This document shows positions 1 through 6,521 of a stretch of DNA of 9,043 bases, piece after piece. Under the pieces are notes generated by a model. The model was not told the origin of the DNA. It did no database searches and was given only the letters and a program-made list of their open reading frames with translations. The stretch covers positions 1 through 9,043 of the forward strand of contig CANBSM010000042.1 in assembly GCA_947372155.1 (NCBI GenBank). Reading direction: 5' to 3'. The stretch is from Burkholderiaceae bacterium. GTDB taxonomy: Bacteria > Pseudomonadota > Gammaproteobacteria > Burkholderiales > Burkholderiaceae. A program made the translations under genes and the position numbers. How positions within the stretch are numbered: position 1 is the first letter of the stretch; every line of letters begins with the position of its first letter.

Positions 1-900
1 TGGTTCACTTTGAGCTACCTGCCAATCGCTCACATGGTTTGGTTCTGGCCTGGTCCAGATGACATCAAAGATGCTGCATCACTCGAAGCAATTACTGCTC
101 GTGCTGGTTGGTTGTGGCAAAAAGGTGTTCTCGACTTTGCTGGCGGTACTGTTGTGCATATCAATGCTGCGATCGCTGGTTTGGTTGGTTCCTTTGTTAT
201 CGGCAAGCGTTTGGGCTACGGTAAAGAGGCAATGAAGCCACATAACTTAGTTTATGTAATGGCTGGTGCTGCCCTCTTGTGGTTCGGCTGGTTTGGTTTC
301 AATGCTGGTTCAGCTCTTGAGGCAAACGGTAGTGCTGCCTTGGCATTCGTGAACACATATTTAGCTACTGCTGCTGCTGTATTAGGCTGGTCAGTTGCTG
401 AGTGGGTTCTCAAAGGTAAGCCATCCATGTTGGGCGCTGCATCTGGTTGCGTAGCAGGTTTAGTTGCAATTACTCCTGCAGCTGGATTTGCCGGTCCAAT
501 GGGTTCAATCATCATTGGTTTGGTTGCTGGCGTAGTCTGCCTCTGGGGTGTTACTGGCCTGAAGAAGATTTTGGGCTCAGATGACAGCTTGGACGTATTT
601 GGTGTTCACGGCGTAGGCGGTATTACTGGTGCATTGCTGACTGGTGTATTTGCTGATCCAGCATTGGGTGGCTCTGGTATTTGGGATTATGTGGCTAACG
701 CTGTTGCTCCTGATTACTCGATTGCTAGCCAATTGTGGATCCAAGCTCAAGGCGTGATTACCACCATTATTTGGTCCGGCGTTGTTTCTTTCGTTGCCTT
801 CAAATTGATCGATATCGTGATTGGTTTGCGTGTTAAGGAAGAAGAAGAGCGCGAAGGATTAGATATCAGCTCACACGGTGAGACTGCTTACGAGTCTTAA
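1..900 (+). CDS. amtB: Ammonium transporter AmtB, 3' part (5' end outside window)
   Basis: Inner-membrane channel of the Amt/Mep/Rh family that conducts ammonium/ammonia. The frame is open from base 1, so the start lies upstream; 299 residues are visible, about the last two thirds or more of a typical protein. The family signature is complete at visible residues 45-70 (DFAGG...GKR). Pore residues align with E. coli AmtB at exact spacing: Asp45 (D160), His53 (H168), Phe100 of GWFGFNAGS (F215) and His203 of FGVHGVGG (H318). Trp14 in AHMVW fits W148, with an insertion of roughly 20 residues (about 15-35) before Asp45. Several hydrophobic helices follow. The C-terminal tail has the conserved GLDISSHGE motif, the cytoplasmic region that contacts the PII protein GlnK in this family. 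A glnK gene would be expected upstream but is not visible. Two terminator-like hairpins follow the stop. Confidence 0.96.
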   Translation, partial: WFTLSYLPIAHMVWFWPGPDDIKDAASLEAITARAGWLWQKGVLDFAGGTVVHINAAIAGLVGSFVIGKRLGYGKEAMKPHNLVYVMAGAALLWFGWFGFNAGSALEANGSAALAFVNTYLATAAAVLGWSVAEWVLKGKPSMLGAASGCVAGLVAITPAAGFAGPMGSIIIGLVAGVVCLWGVTGLKKILGSDDSLDVFGVHGVGGITGALLTGVFADPALGGSGIWDYVANAVAPDYSIASQLWIQAQGVITTIIWSGVVSFVAFKLIDIVIGLRVKEEEEREGLDISSHGETAYES

Positions 901-916
901 TCAGTATTTACCCCTC

Positions 917-947
917 ACTGGGCGGCCCTGGTTGGCTGCCTAGTTTT
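917..947 (+). terminator. First hairpin after amtB, weak intrinsic terminator
   Basis: Bases 921-927 (GGCGGCC) pair with 934-940 (GGCTGCC) with one G-U pair around a six-base loop. The stem can extend outward to 917/944 with one more G-U pair. Only four T follow (944-947) before AAG, so termination may be inefficient. It starts 16 bases after the amtB stop codon and is immediately followed by a stronger hairpin. Confidence 0.55.
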
Positions 948-950
948 AAG

Positions 951-982
951 CGCGGGATCCTCGGATCCCGCGTCTTTCTTTT
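951..982 (+). terminator. Intrinsic terminator of amtB (second, stronger hairpin)
   Basis: A perfect 10-bp inverted repeat, CGCGGGATCC (951-960) and GGATCCCGCG (963-972), separated by two bases. In RNA this gives about 9 bp closed by a CUCG loop. It is followed by the T-rich tract TCTTTCTTTT (973-982). This is a classical Rho-independent terminator on the plus strand. The opposite strand has no T tract after the stem, so it should act in one direction only. The gshA start codon is only 20 bases beyond it. Confidence 0.88.
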
Positions 983-990
983 AATAATCT

Positions 991-996
991 TACAAT
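991..996 (+). promoter_or_regulatory. Putative -10 box (TACAAT) of gshA
   Basis: TACAAT matches five of six bases of the sigma70 -10 consensus. It lies exactly 6 bp before the gshA ATG at 1003, so a normally spaced transcription start would fall on the A of that ATG, giving a leaderless message. No good -35 hexamer is seen 16-18 bp upstream; that stretch is the 3' arm of the amtB terminator. The only purine-rich sequence before the ATG, GGTGG at 997-1001, is too close to be a normal ribosome binding site. Confidence 0.5.
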
Positions 997-1002
997 GGTG
1001 GA

Positions 1003-2301
1003 ATGGTTCCACATCTCATTACTGCACTCACCGGCCCTTTGCTCGAATTAGAGTCAAAGGTTCTAGAAGCGACCCCAACCATTGAGCGTTGGTTCAGGCT
1101 AGAGTGGCAAGAGCACACCCCGCCCTTTTACTGTTCTGTCGATTTACGTAATTCTGGCTTTAAGTTAGCCCCAGTTGACACCAATCTTTTTCCTGGAGGG
1201 TTTAATAACCTTTCTCCACAGATGCTGCCTTTGGCTGTGCAAGCTGCAATGGCTGCAATTGAGAAGATTTGTCCTGAAGCTAAAAACTTATTGTTGATTC
1301 CTGAGAAACACACTCGGAACACTTTTTATTTGCAAAACATTGCACGCTTGTCATCAATTTTGCGTCAGGCCGGATTGAATGTTCGATTGGGTACCTTCTC
1401 AGAAGAAATTAAAAAGCCAACTTGGATTGAGTTACCCGACGGGAATCGCTTGTTGATGGAGCCGCTTGCGCGCTTGGGTCTCAAGAAACAACGTTTAGGA
1501 TTAAAAGATTTTGATCCCTGCTCGATTTTGTTGAATAACGACTTATCTGCTGGCATCCCTCCGATTTTGGAGAATATCTATGAGCAGTACTTGTTGCCAG
1601 GCTTACATGCTGGTTGGCACGTGCGTCGTAAATCGAATCACTTTGCCGCTTATGAAGAGGTGGCAAAGAAATTTGCCAAAGTAGTTGATATCGATCCATG
1701 GATGATCAACCCTTACTTTACAAGTTGCTCGAATATTAATTTTCATGAACGCAAGGGCGAAGACGAACTTCAAACTGCCGTAGAGCAAGTCTTGAAAAAG
1801 ACTGCCAAGAAATATCGAGAGTATGGAATTAAAGAAAAACCTTATGTCGTAGTAAAGGCTGATGCAGGCACCTACGGCATGGGCGTCATGGTCGTGAATG
1901 ATCCCGCACAGTTAAAAGGTTTAAACCGTAAAGACCGCAACAAGATGAGTGTGGTCAAGGAAGGCCTTGAAGTCAGTGATGTACTGATTCAGGAGGGCGT
2001 ATATACCTTTGAGAAGGTCAATGAGGCTGTTGCTGAGCCAGTGGTGTACATGATTGATCGCTATGTCATTGGTGGCTTCTATCGTGTTCATACCGATCGT
2101 GGCCCGGATGAGAATCTCAATGCTCCAGGTATGCACTTTGTACCCCTGGCTTTTGAGCAAAACTCGATGCCTGACCTAGGAGCTAAGCCTGGAAGCGCTG
2201 CTCCGAACCGCTTCTATTTGTATGGCGTGGTTGCTCGCTTGGCGCTTCTTGCTGCATCATTGGAGTTAGAGCGTACCGATCCCAATGCTGAAGTAGCATA
2301 A
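1003..2301 (+). CDS. gshA: Glutamate-cysteine ligase (proteobacterial GshA type)
   Basis: First and committed step of glutathione synthesis: ATP-dependent joining of L-glutamate and L-cysteine into gamma-glutamylcysteine, in the cytoplasm. The 432-residue product resembles the glutamate-cysteine ligase group first described from Acidithiobacillus and common in betaproteobacteria; it is not the E. coli GshA type. Recognisable blocks are ERWFRLEWQEHTPPFYCSVD (about 28-47), FKLAPVDTNLFPGGFNNL (about 53-70), the glycine-rich VVVKADAGTYGMGVMVV (about 282-298, probably nucleotide binding by analogy with ATP-grasp loops) and the late GPDENLNAPGMHFVPL stretch. The ATG at 1003 is chosen because MVPHL...TGPLLELE is the usual N-terminus of this family; an ATG at 995 is out of frame. 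It heads an operon with gshB 28 bp downstream. Confidence 0.93.
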   Translation: MVPHLITALTGPLLELESKVLEATPTIERWFRLEWQEHTPPFYCSVDLRNSGFKLAPVDTNLFPGGFNNLSPQMLPLAVQAAMAAIEKICPEAKNLLLIPEKHTRNTFYLQNIARLSSILRQAGLNVRLGTFSEEIKKPTWIELPDGNRLLMEPLARLGLKKQRLGLKDFDPCSILLNNDLSAGIPPILENIYEQYLLPGLHAGWHVRRKSNHFAAYEEVAKKFAKVVDIDPWMINPYFTSCSNINFHERKGEDELQTAVEQVLKKTAKKYREYGIKEKPYVVVKADAGTYGMGVMVVNDPAQLKGLNRKDRNKMSVVKEGLEVSDVLIQEGVYTFEKVNEAVAEPVVYMIDRYVIGGFYRVHTDRGPDENLNAPGMHFVPLAFEQNSMPDLGAKPGSAAPNRFYLYGVVARLALLAASLELERTDPNAEVA

Positions 2302-2329
2302 ATAAAACCCCAATCTCTCAATAGAAAAA

Positions 2330-3271
2330 ATGGACCTTCTTTTTATTGCAGACCCCCTTGAATCATTCAAGATTCAAAAAGACACTACGCTCGCGATGAT
2401 GCGAGTTTCGCAAGAAGCGGGTCATCGTTTATGGTTTTGCCAAAGCAAAAATATATTGTGGAGAGATGATTTGGTAGTTGCTGATTGCCAGTCCTTGGCA
2501 ATTAAGCCGAGCTCCACCACCTGGTTCGAATTGGGTGAAATTGAGTCTCGATCACTCAAGTCTTTTTCTGCAGTACTCATGCGCACAGATCCCCCTTTTG
2601 ATATTGAATACCTCAATACCACTTGGATGTTATCGGCTGCCGTACGTCAAGGCGCGAAGGTATTTAACGAGCCGAGCGCTGTTCGTGACCACTCAGAAAA
2701 ACTATCGATTACAGAATTTCCAGAGCTTATTCCGCCAACCTTAGTTACGCGTGAATTGGCTGCAGTTGAGCGTTTTCATCAGGAACACCGCGATATAGTG
2801 ATTAAACCCTTAGATGGCATGGGTGGTATGGGTGTATTTAGGGTGGGGGTTGATGGCCTTAACCTTGCGAGCATCGTAGAAACGCTGGGTGAGAACGGCG
2901 CAAGAACCCTCATGGTCCAACGCTTTTTGCCTGAAATTGCTCAGGGTGACAAGCGGGTGCTTTTAATTGGTGGGGAGGTGGTGCCATTTGCGCTGGCCCG
3001 CATTCCGCAGGGTAGCGAAATTCGGGGTAACTTAGCTGCGGGCGGTAAAGGTGTAGCAATGCCTTTAACCGAGACCGAAAAAAGGATTGCTGAAAAATTA
3101 GCTCCTGTTTTAAATCAGCGTGGATTATTCTTGGTTGGATTGGATTTAATCGGCGGTTATCTCACTGAAATTAATGTGACGAGCCCGACTTGTTTTGTTG
3201 AAATTACCGACCAAAGCAACTTTAATGTTGCGCAATTTTGGTTGGCAGCGCTAGAGAAAGTATTGACATAA
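2330..3271 (+). CDS. gshB: Glutathione synthase
   Basis: Second step of glutathione synthesis: ATP-dependent addition of glycine to gamma-glutamylcysteine. The 313-residue product is close to the 316 residues of E. coli GshB. The N-terminal domain begins with LLFIADPLESFKIQKD, and MRTDPPFDIEYL (about 84-95) is a family hallmark. FNEPSAVRDHSEKL (112-125) precedes the ATP-grasp domain. In that domain, VIKPLDGMGGMGVFRV (157-172) is the nucleotide-binding loop. QRFLPEI and DKRVLLIGGE follow, then IRGNLAAGGKG (231-241) and the metal-binding LTEINVTSPT (278-287). The start matches the family N-terminus. No Shine-Dalgarno sequence is seen, only an A-rich stretch, so translation may depend on coupling with gshA. 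The next start codon (EIIA) is 2 bp after the stop. Confidence 0.96.
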   Translation: MDLLFIADPLESFKIQKDTTLAMMRVSQEAGHRLWFCQSKNILWRDDLVVADCQSLAIKPSSTTWFELGEIESRSLKSFSAVLMRTDPPFDIEYLNTTWMLSAAVRQGAKVFNEPSAVRDHSEKLSITEFPELIPPTLVTRELAAVERFHQEHRDIVIKPLDGMGGMGVFRVGVDGLNLASIVETLGENGARTLMVQRFLPEIAQGDKRVLLIGGEVVPFALARIPQGSEIRGNLAAGGKGVAMPLTETEKRIAEKLAPVLNQRGLFLVGLDLIGGYLTEINVTSPTCFVEITDQSNFNVAQFWLAALEKVLT

Positions 3272-3273
3272 AT

Positions 3274-3696
3274 ATGGTTGGAATTGTGATCGTTGCTCAC
3301 ACCCCGGTTGCAAGCGCAATGCTGGGATTTGCTGAGCATACATTTGGCGTATTGCCTGAGCGTGTTCGGGCAGTTGATATTCCGCCTCATGAGGACACCA
3401 AAGCAAGCTTTGATCGTGTGATGAAAGCGGCGTATGGTGTGAATACAGGAAATGGCGTTCTTATCCTGACCGATGTGATGGGTGCAACTCCTGCTAATGT
3501 GGCTTCTAAACTTGAGGCCCTGGGCCCCTTGTCGGGCTTGAATGCACCCGTCATAGTGTTGGCAGGTTTAAATCTCCCTATGCTGATGCGCTGCATTTCT
3601 CATCGTGGTGAGAGTCTTGAGGAGTTGGCGCAAAAAGCACTTGCAGGTGGGCAGCATGGAATTTTGCGCTTGGGTAGCAAAGTAAATCAAGAATAA
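3274..3696 (+). CDS. PTS mannose-type EIIA protein
   Basis: A stand-alone 140-residue EIIA domain of the PTS mannose family, which accepts phosphate from HPr. The N-terminus MVGIVIVAHTP places the phospho-acceptor at His9 (His10 in E. coli ManX). LILTDVMGATPAN carries Asp67, matching the conserved active-site Asp67 of that family. The ATG at 3274 is preferred because it sets His9 at the family position; an upstream GTG/TTG extension would run into gshB. It starts 2 bp after gshB, so translational coupling is likely; no strong ribosome binding site is visible. ptsH follows after 17 bp. No EIIB, EIIC or EIID gene is in the window, so it probably does not serve sugar uptake. In related betaproteobacteria such truncated PTS chains are thought to be regulatory; the target here is unknown. 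Confidence 0.92.
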   Translation: MVGIVIVAHTPVASAMLGFAEHTFGVLPERVRAVDIPPHEDTKASFDRVMKAAYGVNTGNGVLILTDVMGATPANVASKLEALGPLSGLNAPVIVLAGLNLPMLMRCISHRGESLEELAQKALAGGQHGILRLGSKVNQE

Positions 3697-3698
3697 AT

Positions 3699-3703
3699 AG
3701 GGG
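3699..3703 (+). promoter_or_regulatory. Ribosome binding site of ptsH
   Basis: AGGGG lies 10 bases before the ptsH ATG at 3714, in the 17-bp gap after the EIIA gene. It supports this start and is one of only two recognisable Shine-Dalgarno sequences in the operon. Confidence 0.55.
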
Positions 3704-3713
3704 TCCGCACACT

Positions 3714-3983
3714 ATGCCTTCGGCAGAAATCGAAATCATCAACAAACTAGGTTTACATGCTCGCGCATCTGCCAAACTGTCTCAGCTAGCCGCTCAGTTT
3801 CCTTGTGAAATACTCTTGTCACGTAATGGGCGTCAAATCAATGCTAAGAGCATTATGGGCGTGATGATGTTAGCAGCTGGTATCGGCAGCACTGTGACCC
3901 TTGAGACTGTGGGCGAGCAAGAAGATGAGGCCATGCAGGCACTCACTGCATTGATTAATGACCGATTTGGTGAGGGTGAATAA
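3714..3983 (+). CDS. ptsH: Phosphocarrier protein HPr
   Basis: Small cytoplasmic protein that takes phosphate from enzyme I on a histidine and passes it to EIIA. At 89 residues it has the usual HPr length. The active site NKLGLHARAS (10-19) puts the phospho-acceptor at His15 with Arg17 beside it. The regulatory site NAKSIMGVMML puts Ser46 exactly at the position phosphorylated by HPr kinase/phosphorylase, with the IMGVMM context typical of HPr proteins that are HprK substrates rather than the enteric version. This suggests an hprK gene elsewhere in the genome. It starts 17 bp after the EIIA gene and ends 5 bp before ptsI, inside the gshA-gshB-EIIA-ptsH-ptsI unit. Confidence 0.97.
   Translation: MPSAEIEIINKLGLHARASAKLSQLAAQFPCEILLSRNGRQINAKSIMGVMMLAAGIGSTVTLETVGEQEDEAMQALTALINDRFGEGE
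3972..3978 (+). promoter_or_regulatory. Ribosome binding site of ptsI inside the end of ptsH
   Basis: GAGGGTG lies within the last codons of ptsH, 10 bases before the ptsI ATG at 3989. It is the best Shine-Dalgarno match in the operon and supports coupled translation of HPr and enzyme I. Confidence 0.55.
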
Positions 3984-3988
3984 ATAAT

Positions 3989-5740
3989 ATGACTTTTGCA
4001 TTGCACGGAATTCCGGTATCGAAAGGCATTGCCATTGGCAAAGCGGTACTGATTTCTCGCGCAGCATTGGAAGTAAGTCATCACCTGATTGAGGCTGGCA
4101 AAGAAGAGGCTGAGGCACAAAAGCTATTAGATGCATTCAATCAGGTTCGCCTAGAGCTTGAGCAATTGCGGCAAGGATTACCAAAAGATGCGCCGCAAGA
4201 GATGGCGGCATTCTTAGATGTACACGGCATGATATTGGCCGACCCTGCCTTGGCAGAAAAGCCAATCAAACTCATTCGTACGCAACGCTTAAATGCGGCT
4301 TGGGCTTTAACCACCGAGCTGAATGATCTTTTGGAGCAGTTTGCAGATATTGAGGATGCGTATTTAAAAGAGCGCGCCAATGATATTCGTCAGGTTGCTG
4401 AGCGTGTCATTAAGGCTTTAAATGCACAGAAAAAAGATCCATTAAACGATTCTGATTTTTTACCTACAAGTGATATCGGGGTTGAATCAATCATCGTCGC
4501 GCATGATATTGCTCCGCATGACATGCTGCGCTTTAAAGAGCATGCCTTCACTGGTTTTGTAACAGATCTTGGTGGTAAGACTTCCCATACAGCCATTGTG
4601 GCGCGCAGCATGGAAATACCTGCGGTAGTTGGTGTTCGTCACGCTAGCGAAATGATTCGCCATGGCGATTGGTTGGTGCTGGATGGGGAGCGAGGGGTTG
4701 TGGTGGTTACTCCTGACGAGCAACTGCTAGCGGAGTATCGCAAGCTACAAACTCAAGTCCTCAAAGAGGCTCGTAAGCTCCAGCAGTTAAAGCATGCGAA
4801 AACAGAAACAGCAGACCGCGTTGAGATTGAGTTATTTGCCAATATTGAATTGCCAGAAGATGCTATTCAGGCCGTGAAATTGGGGGCTGTGGGCGTTGGC
4901 TTGTTTCGCTCCGAATTTTTATTCATGGACCGTAAACAGGCTTTGCCAGACGAAGAGCAGCAATATCAAGAATATCGTCGCGTGGTCGATTTAATGCATG
5001 GTTTACCTATCAATATTAGAACGATTGATGTTGGGGCAGATAAAGCATTGGGTGGTGGCGGCGATATTTCTCAAACGGGCACATCACCGCTTGGATTGCG
5101 GGCCATTCGGTGGTCCCTCACTGAGCCTGAAATCTTTTTAACCCAGCTCAGGGCGATCTTGCGCGCATCTGCGCATGGACAGGCGCGCATCATGATTCCG
5201 ATGCTAGCGCATGCTAAAGAGATCGATGAAACATTTAGACTAATTGAAAAAGCAAAACAGCAATTACATCAACGTGGCAAAGCATTTAATCCCAATATTC
5301 AAGTAGGCGCCATGATTGAAATTCCGGCGGCTGCCTTGGTCCTGCCTTTATTTATTAATCGATTTGATTTCCTCTCTATTGGAACGAATGATTTAATTCA
5401 ATACACCTTGGCGATTGATCGTGCAGATCATGCGGTGGCCCACTTATACGATCCTTTACATCCAGCGATATTGAATTTATTGGCAAATATCATTGAGCAA
5501 GCTAAGCGCGCCAATGTGCCTGTGGCTGTTTGTGGTGAGATGGCTGGCGACCCTGCCTTAACAAAATTATTACTTGCGCTGGGATTAACGGATTTCTCAA
5601 TGCACTTCAGTCAGTTATTGTTAGTTAAGCGCGAGATCTTGAAAGCCAATGTGGGTTTATTAAAAGCCCGCGTAGCTAGAGTGTTGAGGGCATATGAGCC
5701 CGAAGAGCAAGCAAAGGCCTTAGAGCGACTGCTATCTTAA
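3989..5740 (+). CDS. ptsI: PTS enzyme I (phosphoenolpyruvate-protein phosphotransferase)
   Basis: Cytoplasmic enzyme that autophosphorylates with PEP and phosphorylates HPr. At 583 residues it is close to the roughly 575 usual for enzyme I. The N-terminal part holds the HPr-binding helical domain. The swivelling domain contains GGKTSHTAIVARS with the phosphorylated His at residue 200 (His189 in E. coli). The C-terminal PEP-binding barrel shows GLFRSEFLFMDR, RTIDVGADK, the MIPM block, GAMIEIPAA and SIGTNDLIQYTLAIDRAD. The catalytic Cys515 sits in VAVCGEMAGDP. All key residues are intact, so it should be active. It has no GAF domain, unlike the nitrogen-PTS paralogue PtsP. It is the last gene of the operon and meets the opposing moeB-like gene with only 4 bp between stops; no terminator is seen after it. 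Confidence 0.97.
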   Translation: MTFALHGIPVSKGIAIGKAVLISRAALEVSHHLIEAGKEEAEAQKLLDAFNQVRLELEQLRQGLPKDAPQEMAAFLDVHGMILADPALAEKPIKLIRTQRLNAAWALTTELNDLLEQFADIEDAYLKERANDIRQVAERVIKALNAQKKDPLNDSDFLPTSDIGVESIIVAHDIAPHDMLRFKEHAFTGFVTDLGGKTSHTAIVARSMEIPAVVGVRHASEMIRHGDWLVLDGERGVVVVTPDEQLLAEYRKLQTQVLKEARKLQQLKHAKTETADRVEIELFANIELPEDAIQAVKLGAVGVGLFRSEFLFMDRKQALPDEEQQYQEYRRVVDLMHGLPINIRTIDVGADKALGGGGDISQTGTSPLGLRAIRWSLTEPEIFLTQLRAILRASAHGQARIMIPMLAHAKEIDETFRLIEKAKQQLHQRGKAFNPNIQVGAMIEIPAAALVLPLFINRFDFLSIGTNDLIQYTLAIDRADHAVAHLYDPLHPAILNLLANIIEQAKRANVPVAVCGEMAGDPALTKLLLALGLTDFSMHFSQLLLVKREILKANVGLLKARVARVLRAYEPEEQAKALERLLS

Positions 5741-5744
5741 TTAT

Positions 5745-6497
5745 TTAGTGGGCTGAGCCACATACCGAGCACTCGGAGTTGCGGCTAATACGAATTTCAT
5801 CGATTTGGGTGGTGCGCCCATTCCAAAGCAACATACGACCTATCAAGGGCTCACCAAAACCAATCAATATTTGCAGGGCTTGGGCTGCTTGCATAGCGCC
5901 AATGATGCCTACTAGGGGCGAGAAGATGCCCATGCTGGAACAGCTGACTTCTTCAAACTGTTCGTCTGGGGAAAAGATGCAGGCATAGCATGGTGAGGCT
6001 GAATTGCGAGGATCAAAAACGCTAATTTGACCATCGAACTTGAGAGCCGATCCTGATACTAATGGGACTTTGTATTGAACGCAGGCAGCATTAATTAGGT
6101 GCCTGGTTGAAAAGTTATCCGTGCAATCTAAAACAACATCAACGCTTGGAAGTAATTCATCCAATAGTGAATCAGTAGCTTTTGCTTGAATAGTTTCAAT
6201 CTGGATGGTTGAATTTAATCGCCGGAGAAATTCTTTCCCGGAGTTCACCTTGCTTTTGCCGATATTACTTTCAGCATGCATGATTTGGCGCTGCAAATTA
6301 GTGAGCTCGACTTGATCGTGATCGAGCAGGGTAATGTGACCCACTCCTGCTGCAGCTAGATATGGGGCGGCAGCGCTACCTAAGCCACCGGCGCCTATGA
6401 CTAGTATGTGTGAGTGGAGAAGCTTCTCTTGGCCAGCAACATCAATCTCGTCAAGCAGCAGATGCCTTGAGTATCGAAGTAACTGCTCGTCATTCAT
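5745..6497 (-). CDS. moeB: MoeB/ThiF-family adenylyltransferase (HesA/MoeB/ThiF)
   Basis: E1-like enzyme that activates the C-terminal glycine of a small sulfur-carrier protein (MoaD- or ThiS-like) by adenylation, for molybdopterin or thiamine thiazole synthesis. The 250-residue product has MoeB/ThiF length without a fused rhodanese domain. The nucleotide loop VIGAGGLGS is at 33-41. NLQRQ contains Arg70 (the arginine finger in MoeB), Lys83 lies in GKSK, and Asp127 of CTDNFSTR matches catalytic D130 of E. coli MoeB. Cys170/Cys173 and Cys243/Cys246 form the zinc site, and Cys186 lies in the crossover loop. MoeB and ThiF cannot be separated reliably by eye, so the symbol is provisional. It starts 24 bp after the S41 peptidase stop, as the last gene of a gpmA-ctpA-moeB unit. 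No clear ribosome binding site is seen. Confidence 0.9.
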   Translation of the reverse strand: MNDEQLLRYSRHLLLDEIDVAGQEKLLHSHILVIGAGGLGSAAAPYLAAAGVGHITLLDHDQVELTNLQRQIMHAESNIGKSKVNSGKEFLRRLNSTIQIETIQAKATDSLLDELLPSVDVVLDCTDNFSTRHLINAACVQYKVPLVSGSALKFDGQISVFDPRNSASPCYACIFSPDEQFEEVSCSSMGIFSPLVGIIGAMQAAQALQILIGFGEPLIGRMLLWNGRTTQIDEIRISRNSECSVCGSAH

Positions 6498-6521
6498 ATG
6501 CCAGCCGCAGAGATAAAAAGA

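Noticed and set aside
252..515. Antisense open frame within amtB, and similar ones within gshA, gshB, ptsI and ctpA
   Set aside because: They lie wholly or almost wholly within well-identified genes, and their translations lack recognisable domains. Their start regions have no supporting signals.
3238..3273. Longer EIIA protein starting 12 codons upstream, overlapping gshB
   Set aside because: The extension would move the active-site histidine away from the family position and has no supporting start signal. The ATG at 3274 gives a standard EIIA(Man) N-terminus.
3263..3291. Perfect TTGACA (3263-3268) with a TGTGAT 16 bp downstream, a possible internal promoter before the PTS genes
   Set aside because: The predicted start would be near 3297, inside the EIIA coding region, and the hexamer is explained by the last gshB codons. 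It could not drive the intact EIIA gene.
3715..3725. Small hairpin TGCC-TTC-GGCA over the ptsH start codon, as a possible translation switch
   Set aside because: Four base pairs with a three-base loop is too weak to claim regulation, and coding of the N-terminal Met-Pro-Ser-Ala explains the sequence.
5765..5776. Inverted repeat CCGAG-CA-CTCGG as a possible terminator for ptsI or moeB
   Set aside because: The stem is five bases with a two-base loop, no T tract follows on either strand, and it lies in the conserved zinc-site codons of the moeB-like gene.
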